Shown here: positions 16,963 to 27,262 of the stretch, in pieces
Numbering within the stretch: position 1 is the stretch's first letter
Layout of the letters: each line of letters begins with the position of its first letter
Source of the DNA: Roseateles_B flavus
Lineage (GTDB): Bacteria > Pseudomonadota > Gammaproteobacteria > Burkholderiales > Burkholderiaceae_C
Assembly: GCF_039872765.1 (NCBI RefSeq)
Contig: NZ_JBDPZC010000005.1
Location: forward strand, 62,001 to 126,000
Length of the DNA: 64,000 nt
Reading direction: 5' to 3'
Translations under genes and position numbers: made by a program
Notes under the pieces: model-generated
What the model saw: the letters and a program-made list of their open reading frames with translations, nothing else
The model's database searches: none
What the model was told of the DNA's origin: nothing

Positions 16963-18096
16963 ATGAGCACCCCGCCCCGCTTCGCCGACGAACTCCAGCT
17001 GGCCTTCAGGCGCTACTTCCGCCTGGCCAAGGTGCGCAGGGAGTCCCTGCTGGCACGCCTGCTGATCACCAGCGGCTTCGCCCTGGCCTTTCCTACGGGG
17101 CTCCTGGCCGTGACCCTGGTCTTCGGCGCGCGGCCGCTGAATCTCGCCAGTGTGCTCGCCAGCTATGCCTGCGGCTTCCTGATCGCCTTCATGATCCACG
17201 GCGGCTACCGCCTCAGCGAGCGGCTGCTGCCCCAGTCCACCCTGGACCGCCTCAATGCCGGCGGCTGGCGCGCCGGGCTCTTCTTCAGCCTGATGCCCAT
17301 GCTGTGCATCGCTTCGGGCCTGCTGCTCTTCGGCCAGCTGCTGGGCTGGTGGATGCAGGCCCGTGTGGAGACGCCCTTCGACAGCCCCCAGGGCCTGAGC
17401 CGCTTCCTCTTCCTCTCCCTCGTGTTTGCCCTGGTCGGCTGGTACCTGGATCACCAGCACCGCCGCCGCCAGGCCCTGCAGCTGCTGGCCACCGAGGCCC
17501 AGCTGCTGCGCCTGCAGGCTCAGATCGAGCCGCACTTCCTCTTCAACAGCCTGGCGGCCGTGCAGAGCCTGATCAAGCCGGCCCCGGACCGCGCGCTGGA
17601 AATGCTGGAGCACTTCACCGACTACCTGCGCGCCAGCCTCTCGGCCCTGCGCGAGGACAGCTGCCCGCTGGCCGCCGAGCTGCAGCTGGCCCGCAGCTAC
17701 CTGGGGCTGATGCAGATCCGCATGGGCGAGCGCCTGCGCTTTGACATCGAGGCCACACCCCAGGCCGAGGCCCTGCGCCTGCCGCCCCTGCTGCTGCAGC
17801 CCCTGGTCGAGAACGCCATCGTCCATGGCCTGGAAGGCAAGGACGAGGGCGGCGAGGTGCGCGTGCGGGCCTGGGTGCAGGACCGCCATCTCCTGCTGGA
17901 GGTGCGGGACGATGGCCTGGGCTCGCAATCCCGCCCGCGCCGCGCCCGCCCGGGCCATGGTCTGGCGCTGAAGAACATCCGCGAGCGCATCGCCACCCGC
18001 TATGGCGAGCGTGCCGAGCTGCAACTGACCCTGGACGAGCAAGGCTGCCAGGCCCTGCTGCGTCTGCCCCTGGACCTACTCGAACCCAAGCCATGA
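16963..18096 (+). CDS. LytS-type sensor histidine kinase, second copy
   Basis: 377 residues from the ATG giving MSTPPRFADELQLAFRRYFRL. It has four predicted membrane segments (ITSGFALAFPTGLLAVTLVFG, CGFLIAFMIHGGY, LFFSLMPMLCIASGLLLFGQ, FLFLSLVFALVGW). The His_kinase motif QIEPHFLFNSLAAVQSLI places His at residue 191, the same position as in the first copy, and HFTDYLRASLSALRED, LLLQPLVENAIVHGLEG and GHGLALKNIRERI match copy one closely. The sensor half has diverged more than the kinase half. The stop overlaps the next response regulator start. Confidence 0.87.
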   Translation: MSTPPRFADELQLAFRRYFRLAKVRRESLLARLLITSGFALAFPTGLLAVTLVFGARPLNLASVLASYACGFLIAFMIHGGYRLSERLLPQSTLDRLNAGGWRAGLFFSLMPMLCIASGLLLFGQLLGWWMQARVETPFDSPQGLSRFLFLSLVFALVGWYLDHQHRRRQALQLLATEAQLLRLQAQIEPHFLFNSLAAVQSLIKPAPDRALEMLEHFTDYLRASLSALREDSCPLAAELQLARSYLGLMQIRMGERLRFDIEATPQAEALRLPPLLLQPLVENAIVHGLEGKDEGGEVRVRAWVQDRHLLLEVRDDGLGSQSRPRRARPGHGLALKNIRERIATRYGERAELQLTLDEQGCQALLRLPLDLLEPKP

Positions 18097-18869
18097 GCCT
18101 GCGCGCCCTGATCGCCGACGATGAAATCCACCTGGCCGAGCACCTGAAGTCCGAGCTCGCGCAGCTGTGGCCCGAGCTGGAGATCGTGGCCCTGGCCCGC
18201 AGCGGCCGGGAAGCCGCCGCCCAGATCGAGGCCCTGCAGCCCGACATCGCTTTCCTGGACATCCAGATGCCTGGCCTCACCGGGCTGGAGGTGGCCGAGG
18301 GCATCGAGGGCCCGACCCGCGTGGTCTTCGTGACCGCCTTCGACGAGTTCGCCTGCCAGGCCTTCGAGCAGGCAGCCCTGGACTACGTGCTCAAGCCGGT
18401 CAAGACGGACCGCCTGCTGAAGACCGTGCAGCGCCTGCAGGCCAGCCTGGCGGCGCCTACGCCCGCAGACTGCGGCGATGGCGGCGATGGCGGCGCCCTG
18501 GCCCAGGCCCTGGGCCGCCTCCAGGGCACGGCTGCGCCGGCGCCGCTGCTGCGCTACGTCCGCGCCAGCCAGGGCGAGCTGATGCACCAGATCCCCATCG
18601 CCGAAGTCATCTACTTCCATGCCGATGACAAGTACACCTGCGTGCGCACGGCCGAGGGCGAGTACCTGATCCGCACCCCCATCGCCGAACTGGCCCAGCA
18701 ACTGGACCCGCAGGATTTCTGCCGGGTGCACCGCGCCACCCTGGTCAACCTGGCCCACCTGGCCGGCACCCGGCGAGACGAGCTGAGCCGGCTCTTCCTG
18801 CGCTTTCGCGGGCTGAGCCAGGAGCTGCCGGTGAGCCGGGCCTACGTCCACCTCTTCAAGGCGATGTGA
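18093..18869 (+). CDS. LytTR-family response regulator, second copy
   Basis: 258 residues. The receiver domain has LIADDEIHLAEHLKSEL, Asp56 in DIAFLDIQMPGLTGLEV and YVLKPVKTDRLLKTV. The LytTR domain at about 150-258 contains IPIAEVIYFHADDKYTCVRT, FCRVHRATLVNLAHL and LPVSRAYVHLFKAM, the last almost identical to the first regulator. An inserted GDGGDGGA-rich linker separates the domains. It overlaps its kinase by 4 bases. Both regulators end in AYVHLFKAM, supporting recent duplication. Confidence 0.88.
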   Translation: MSLRALIADDEIHLAEHLKSELAQLWPELEIVALARSGREAAAQIEALQPDIAFLDIQMPGLTGLEVAEGIEGPTRVVFVTAFDEFACQAFEQAALDYVLKPVKTDRLLKTVQRLQASLAAPTPADCGDGGDGGALAQALGRLQGTAAPAPLLRYVRASQGELMHQIPIAEVIYFHADDKYTCVRTAEGEYLIRTPIAELAQQLDPQDFCRVHRATLVNLAHLAGTRRDELSRLFLRFRGLSQELPVSRAYVHLFKAM

Positions 18870-18952
18870 GCGGCGCGACAGGGCGGCGCGGCCAGCGTTC
18901 ACAGGTCCGATTTCGTCCAGTCCCGGGTCGGTGGGCCGCCTAAGATGGGCCC

Positions 18953-20467
18953 ATGTCAAGCCTTGCACCCAGCCCCCAGCTCAGCCCCGAGCACTGCTAC
19001 CCCGCCCTGCTGGCGCGCGACGCGCGTTTTGACGGGCTCTGGTTCGTGGGCGTGAGCTCCACCGGCATCTACTGCCGGCCGGTGTGTCGGGTGAAGACGC
19101 CGCGGCGCGAGAACTGCCACTTCTTCGCCAACGCGGCCCAGGCCGAGGCCGCCGGCTACCGCCCCTGCCTGCGCTGCCGCCCCGAGACCGCGCCGGCCCA
19201 GGACCTGCGCTGGAGCGTGACCGACGCCAGCCGCACCCTGGCCCGACAGGCCGCGCAGCTGATCGAGGCCGATCCGCGCCAGAACGTCAGCGCCCTGGCC
19301 GAGCGGCTGGGCATCAGCAGCCGCCACCTCCAGCGCATCTTCGAGGCCGAGCATGGCGTCTCGCCCCTGGCCTTCCTGCACACGCGGCGCCTGCTGCTGG
19401 CCAAGCAGCTGCTGATGGACAGTCCCCTGGCCATGGCCGAGGTGGCCGAGGCCGCGGGCTTCGGCAGCCTGCGGCGCTTCAACGCCCTCTTCCTGCAGCA
19501 CTACCGCCTGCAGCCGGGCAGCCTGCGCAAGGCGGGCGAACCACCGCCTTCCGTCACCGCCTGCGGCGAGCCGGGCCTGCGCCTGGCCTACCGCCCGCCC
19601 CTGGCCGTCGACGCCCTGCTGGCCTTTCTCGAGGCCCGTGCCGTGCCCGGCGTGGAGCAGGTGGACCGCCGCCAGCAGCTGCTCAGCCGCAGCCTGCGCC
19701 TGCAGCACCAGGGCCGCTGGGCCGTGGGCCGACTGGTGGTCCGGTTCCAGCCCGAGCGCAGCACGGTGCTGCTGTCGCCCTGCTCCACGCTGTGGGTGGC
19801 GGCGGGCAGCCTGATCCCGCTCGTGCGCCGCTGGCTGGACCTGGACGCCGCCCCTGAGGCCATCCACCAGCAGCTCACGAGTCTGCCCGCGCTGGAGCCC
19901 GGCCTGCGCCTGCCCGGCTGCGTGGACCGTTTTGAGCTGGCCGTGCGCGCCGTGCTGGGCCAGCAGGTGACGGTGGCGGCGGCCCGCACCCTGGCCTCGC
20001 GCTTCGTCGAGCGCTTCGGCGAGCTGCTGCCCGAAGGCCACCGCACACCCGAAGTGCAGCGGCTCTTCCCCCAGCCCGAGACCATCGCCGTCCTGCCGGT
20101 GGAGGCCATCGCCGAGCTGGGCATCATCCGCACCCGGGCCCAGGCCCTGATCGCCCTGGCCCGGCAGTGGCCGACACTGGCCTATGCCCATCAGCGGGGC
20201 ACGCAGGAGGAGGCGCTGGCCGAGGTGCAGGCCCTGCCCGGCATCGGCCCCTGGACCGCGCAGTACATGCTGATGCGCGGCTGGAGCGCCCCCGATCTCT
20301 TCCCGCCCGGTGACGTCGTGCTGAAGCAGCAGCTCACCGAGCCCGGCCAGCCCGCTCCCAGCCCCAAGGCCCTGGCCCTGCACGCCCAGGCCTTCAGCCC
20401 CTACCGTTCCTACGCCGTGCTGCAGCTGTGGCATCACGCGGCCCGATCCACACGAAGCAAGACCTGA
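18953..20467 (+). CDS. alkA: Ada-like/AlkA fusion: DNA-3-methyladenine glycosylase with Ada N-terminus and AraC HTH
   Basis: 504 residues, much longer than a stand-alone AlkA (about 280). Residues 10-80 form an Ada-type zinc domain with Cys41, Cys45, Cys72 and Cys75 (GIYCRPVC, CLRC); in Ada one such Cys accepts methyl from phosphotriesters. Residues about 90-190 hold two AraC-type helix-turn-helix motifs (ALAERLGISSRHLQRIFEAEHG, MAEVAEAAGFGSLRRFNALF). Residues 200 onward match AlkA: the N-terminal AlkA domain, then the helix-hairpin-helix LPGIGPWTAQYMLMRG with catalytic Asp454 in PPGDVVLKQ. It probably both regulates and repairs in the adaptive response to alkylation. The protein ends in SKT, encoded by a dispersed repeat. 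Confidence 0.92.
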   Translation: MSSLAPSPQLSPEHCYPALLARDARFDGLWFVGVSSTGIYCRPVCRVKTPRRENCHFFANAAQAEAAGYRPCLRCRPETAPAQDLRWSVTDASRTLARQAAQLIEADPRQNVSALAERLGISSRHLQRIFEAEHGVSPLAFLHTRRLLLAKQLLMDSPLAMAEVAEAAGFGSLRRFNALFLQHYRLQPGSLRKAGEPPPSVTACGEPGLRLAYRPPLAVDALLAFLEARAVPGVEQVDRRQQLLSRSLRLQHQGRWAVGRLVVRFQPERSTVLLSPCSTLWVAAGSLIPLVRRWLDLDAAPEAIHQQLTSLPALEPGLRLPGCVDRFELAVRAVLGQQVTVAAARTLASRFVERFGELLPEGHRTPEVQRLFPQPETIAVLPVEAIAELGIIRTRAQALIALARQWPTLAYAHQRGTQEEALAEVQALPGIGPWTAQYMLMRGWSAPDLFPPGDVVLKQQLTEPGQPAPSPKALALHAQAFSPYRSYAVLQLWHHAARSTRSKT

Positions 20468-20471
20468 CACC
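20457..20471 (-). repeat. Dispersed repeat spanning the alkA stop codon
   Basis: GCAAGACCTGACACC is a variant of the repeat in the GGCAAGACCTGACCC orientation. It covers the last two full codons and the TGA of alkA, so the repeat encodes the C-terminal Lys-Thr and supplies the stop. The same arrangement occurs at the end of cbiX. Confidence 0.6.
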
Positions 20472-21371
20472 ATGCAAGACCATGCCCGGCTCGATGTGGC
20501 CGAACTGACGCTGCTGGCGGCCATCTGGGGCGCCTCCTTCCTCTTCCTGCGCCTGGGCGCCCCCTCGTTCGGGCCCCTGGCCCTGGCCTTTGTCCGTGTG
20601 GCGGGCGCGGGTCTGTTCCTGCTGCCTCTGCTGGCCTGGCAGGGGGGCCGCGAGGGCCTGTACGAGCTGCGCCGCGACTGGCGCCCGCTGATGCTGGTGG
20701 CCCTGCTCAACAGCGCCCTGCCCTTCGCCTTCTTCAGCTATGCGGCCCTGTCCATCACGGCGGGCCTGTCCAGCATCCTCAACGCCACCACGCCCATCTG
20801 GGGCGCCCTGGTGGCCTCGATCTGGCTGGGCCAGCGCCTGGACCTGGGCCGGCGCCTGGGCCTGCTGGTGGGCTTCGGCGGCGTGGTCTTCCTGGCCTGG
20901 GAGCAGGCCAGCTTCAAGCCCGGCGGCAGCGGCTGGGCCATCCTGGCCTGCCTGGGCGCGACCTGCTGCTACGGCCTCGCGGCCAGCGCCACGAAGAAAT
21001 ACCTCAGCCACACCCGCCCCCTGGCCGTGGCCACCGGCAGCCAGGCCTTCGCCGCCGTGCTGCTGGCCCTGCCGGCGGCGGTGCAATGGCCGGCGCAGAT
21101 GCCAGGGCAGACGGCCTGGCTCAGTGCCATCGCGCTGGCCCTGCTGTGCTCGGGCCTCGCCTACATCCTCTACTTCCGGCTGATGAAGCGGGCCGGGCCC
21201 AGCTACGCGCTGTCGGTGACCTTCCTGATCCCGGTCTTCGCGGTGCTGTGGGGCGCGGTCTTCCTGGGCGAGTCCTTCACCCTGCACATGGCGGCGGGCT
21301 GCGGCATCGTGCTGCTGGGCACGGCCCTGGCCATCGGAGTGCTGAAGCTGCCGCAGCGGCAGGCGGCCTGA
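20472..21371 (+). CDS. EamA/DMT-family exporter
   Basis: 299 residues with about ten hydrophobic helices in two repeats, as in the drug/metabolite transporter superfamily. N-terminal LTLLAAIWGASFLFLRLGAPSFGPLALAFVRV is a typical EamA opening. The first repeat ends with LLVGFGGVVFLAW and the second with FLIPVFAVLWGAVFLGE and AAGCGIVLLGTALAIGV. The substrate cannot be predicted; relatives export amino acids or metabolites. It starts 4 bases after the alkA stop, so it may share that transcript. A decayed copy of its last 46 residues lies about 145 bases downstream. Confidence 0.88.
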   Translation: MQDHARLDVAELTLLAAIWGASFLFLRLGAPSFGPLALAFVRVAGAGLFLLPLLAWQGGREGLYELRRDWRPLMLVALLNSALPFAFFSYAALSITAGLSSILNATTPIWGALVASIWLGQRLDLGRRLGLLVGFGGVVFLAWEQASFKPGGSGWAILACLGATCCYGLAASATKKYLSHTRPLAVATGSQAFAAVLLALPAAVQWPAQMPGQTAWLSAIALALLCSGLAYILYFRLMKRAGPSYALSVTFLIPVFAVLWGAVFLGESFTLHMAAGCGIVLLGTALAIGVLKLPQRQAA

Positions 21372-21841
21372 GCCACCTCTTGCGCAGAGCGGGCGCAGCC
21401 GTGCGGTGGTGGCTGTGTTGAGCCGCTCCGGCATCCTGCGGCTGGTCGCCTCAGCCAGCCACAGGGACCAGCACTCGCCATCCTCGCGTCAGGTAAATGA
21501 GCCATCTGGTCGGCCTGCGCGCTGTCCCTGGCCGTCCTGATCCCCGACTGCGCGTTGCGCTGGTGCCTGGCCTTCCTGGCGGGGCCCTTCAAGCCGCACA
21601 GGGCCGCCGGCTGCAACATCGTGCCGCCCGGGACGGCGCTGGGCATCGGCATCCGGGCCCCTTGCGCCGCGGCAGAGCCCGAAGGCCGCAGGCCCCTGCG
21701 GGCCAGGAATGCTTCTGGCGAGGCGCGCCGGGCGCATGCAGCGTGCCCAAGCGTGCATTCCGAACGGAAGTGCCCCCCCGGGGCCGCGCCAGGCCATGCA
21801 AAACTTCCTGCATCGTCTGGCTGGCCTGAAAGGTGCCCGAG
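21372..21841. other. 470-base stretch without an intact gene
   Basis: Between the EamA gene and the FIST gene there is no convincing open frame with a family match. The only recognisable content is the decayed EamA fragment at 21516-21653. The rest shows no tRNA, clear terminator or repeat, apart from a separated 7-base inverted pair (GGAATGC near 21706 and GCATTCC near 21754). The promoter of the FIST-kinase-HD-GYP operon presumably lies in its right half. Confidence 0.6.
21516..21653 (+). pseudogene. Decayed C-terminal fragment of an EamA transporter gene
   Basis: Translated in one frame without gaps, this segment gives LIPDCALRWCLAFL and AAGCNIVPPGTALGIGI. It aligns along 46 residues with LIPVFAVLWGAVFL and AAGCGIVLLGTALAIGV of the intact EamA protein just upstream, with about half the residues identical by eye. 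Several changes put Pro or Arg into what was a membrane helix (LL to PP, M to R), and there is no in-frame N-terminal part, so it cannot be a working transporter. It is either a partial tandem duplication of the neighbour or the last relic of a paralogue. Confidence 0.7.
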
Positions 21842-22984
21842 ATGCAAGTCGAACAGCTGACGCTCCGGCCCCGCGCCGGTGCCCCGACCGCCGACGCGCT
21901 GGCGCCCCTGCGCGCCATCCGGCCCGGCCTGCTGCTGGTCTTCGGCTCCGCCGCGTGGCTGCAGCGCGTGGCAGCGCCCCTGGCGGACGCCTTCCCCAAC
22001 GCCCTGCGCATGGGCTGCACCACGGCGGGCGAGATCTCGGCCGACGGCGTCACCGACGACAGCTGCGTCATCACCGCCGTGCGCTTCGACCGGTGCCAGC
22101 TGGCGCAGGTCTCCACGCGCCTGACCGGCATGGCGGACTCCGCCGAGGCCGGCCGCCGCCTGGCCCGACAGCTGCCCGCCGAGGGGCTGCGCGCCGTCAT
22201 CGTGCTGGGCCAGGGCGTGGCCATCAACGGCAGCGCGCTGATCGTGGGGATGGCCGAGGTGCTGGGCCAGCAGGTGCCCATCACCGGCGGCCTGGCGGGG
22301 GATGCCGCCGCCTTCACCGAGACATGGGTGCTGAACCAGTCCGGCGTGCACCGCGACGAGCTGGTGTGCCTCGGCCTCTACGGCGAGGCCCTGCAGTTCT
22401 CGCACGGATCCTTCGGCGGCTGGTCCCCCTTCGGACCGGCTCGCAAGGTGACGCGCTGCGAGCACAACGTGCTGTACGAGCTCGATGGCGAGCCGGCACT
22501 CGACGTCTACAAGCGCTACCTCGGCGAGCATGCCCGGGACCTGCCGGCCTCGGGCCTGCTGTTCCCCTTCGCGATGCTGGGCAGCGATCACACCGAGATC
22601 GGCCTGATCCGCACCATCCTCGGCGTGGACGAGGCCAGCGGCAGCCTCACGCTGGCCGGCGAGATCGATCCGGAGGGCTATCTGCGCCTGATGCATGCCG
22701 GCACCGATGCCCTGGTCGAGGGCGCTGAGGCCGCGGCGCAGGCGGCGCGCGAGATGCACGCGGGCGATGGCCAGGGCCTGGCGCTGCTGGTCAGCTGCGT
22801 GGGCCGCAAGCTGGTGATGGGCGGGCGCGTGGACGAGGAGATCGAGGCCGTGGCCGAGGTCTTCGGTCAGGGTGCCTGCATCGCCGGCTTCTACTCCAAC
22901 GGCGAGATCAGCCCGTTCACCGGCAATCGGGAATGCAAGCTGCACAACCAGACCATGACCATCACCCACATCGCCGAAGCCTGA
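21842..22984 (+). CDS. FIST-domain sensory protein
   Basis: 380 residues from the ATG preceded by GAAAGG at good spacing; a GTG at 21833 is possible but less likely. Residues about 20-200 form the FIST N domain (LLLVFGSAAWLQR, MGCTTAGEI, ALIVGMAEVLGQQVPITGGLAGD) and residues about 215-375 the FIST C domain (FGPARKVTR, FPFAMLG, LLVSCVGRKLVMGGRVDEEIEAV, AGFYSNGEISPF). FIST modules are soluble sensors proposed to bind small ligands such as amino acids. The gene is 7 bases from a hybrid histidine kinase and an HD-GYP regulator, so it probably supplies the ligand signal to that kinase. Confidence 0.88.
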   Translation: MQVEQLTLRPRAGAPTADALAPLRAIRPGLLLVFGSAAWLQRVAAPLADAFPNALRMGCTTAGEISADGVTDDSCVITAVRFDRCQLAQVSTRLTGMADSAEAGRRLARQLPAEGLRAVIVLGQGVAINGSALIVGMAEVLGQQVPITGGLAGDAAAFTETWVLNQSGVHRDELVCLGLYGEALQFSHGSFGGWSPFGPARKVTRCEHNVLYELDGEPALDVYKRYLGEHARDLPASGLLFPFAMLGSDHTEIGLIRTILGVDEASGSLTLAGEIDPEGYLRLMHAGTDALVEGAEAAAQAAREMHAGDGQGLALLVSCVGRKLVMGGRVDEEIEAVAEVFGQGACIAGFYSNGEISPFTGNRECKLHNQTMTITHIAEA

Positions 22985-22991
22985 ACGCCGC

Positions 22992-26128
<3,137 letters not shown>

Positions 26129-26132
<4 letters not shown>

Positions 26133-27211
26133 GCCGCCAGCGCCAGGTACTGATCGTCGACGATGCGCCGGTGAACCTCGCGCTGTTCGAGGCGCTGGTG
26201 AAGCGGCTGGGCGGCTGCGAGGTGTGCAGCTTCGGCGACGCCGTGCAGGCCCTGTCCTGGCTGGGCGGGCAGGACGTGGACCTCATCATCGTGGACTACA
26301 TGATGCCCCTGCTCAACGGGCTGGACTTCATCCAGGCGGTGCGGGCCAAGCCCGGCCTGGAGACCGTGCCCATCCTGATGGTCACGGCGAATGACCAGAA
26401 GGAGGTGCGCTACCGGGCCCTGCGCGCGGGAGCGTCCGACTTCCTCACCAAGCCCGTGGACCGCACCGAGTTCGAGGCCCGCGCGTGCAACCTGCTCGCG
26501 CTGGGCGATGCCCGCCGGCAGCTCGCCGACCGCGCCACCTGGCTGGCCGAGGAAGTGCGCAAGGCCACGGCGCAGGCCGTGCAGCGCGAGCACGAAACGG
26601 TGATCCGGCTCTCGCGCGCGGCGGAATACCGCGACCCCGAGACCGGGGCCCACATCCTGCGCATGGCGCACTACTCGCATCTCATCGCCCGCGCCCTGGG
26701 CCTGAGCCAGGCGCAGCAGGAGCTGATTCTGGTGGCCGCACCGCTGCATGACATCGGCAAGGTTGGCGTGGCTGACGCCATCCTGCTCAAGCCGGGGCGG
26801 CTCACGCCGGACGAGTTCGAGCTGATGAAGCAGCACACCGTCTATGGCTACGAGATCCTGCGGGACAGCACCTCGGAGATCCTGCAGGCCGGGGCCATCA
26901 TCGCGCTGGGCCACCACGAGAAGTTCGATGGCAGCGGCTACCCGAACCGGCTGCGGGGCGAGGACATTCCCATCTTCAGCCGCATCGTCGCGGTGGCGGA
27001 CGTCTTCGATGCGCTGACCTCGGCCCGGCCCTACAAGCCGGCCTGGACGCTCGAGGACGCATCGCAATGGATCCGCAACCAGTCGGGCTCGCACTTCGAC
27101 CCGGCGTGCGTGGCGGTCTTCTTCGAGCACTGGGAGGAGGTGCAGGGCATCCGCAAGCGCTTCGGCGACAGCGAGGACGACTGGCCGTCGATGATCTCGG
27201 ACTTCGCCTGA
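26129..27211 (+). CDS. Response regulator with HD-GYP c-di-GMP phosphodiesterase domain
   Basis: 360 residues. The receiver domain (1-125) begins VLIVDDAPVNLALFEAL, with Asp56 in IIVDYMMP and FLTKPVDRTEF. A helical linker leads to the HD-GYP domain (about 155-350) with His207-Asp208 in PLHDIGKVGV, LMKQHTVYGYEIL, LGHHEKFDGSGYPNRL (the GYP loop) and IVAVADVFDAL. These are the metal-binding and signature residues of active HD-GYP phosphodiesterases, as in RpfG. It would lower c-di-GMP when phosphorylated by the upstream hybrid kinase and so influence motility or biofilm. The ATG overlaps the kinase stop. Confidence 0.93.
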
Positions 27212-27262
27212 GCGGGAGGCCCCGCGACGGCGCATGCCGCCATGGGGCCAGCACTGCCGGGC

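Noticed and set aside
21372..21515. A second copy of the N-terminal part of the EamA gene
   Set aside because: No frame in this part aligns with the transporter; only the last 46 residues are recognisable downstream.
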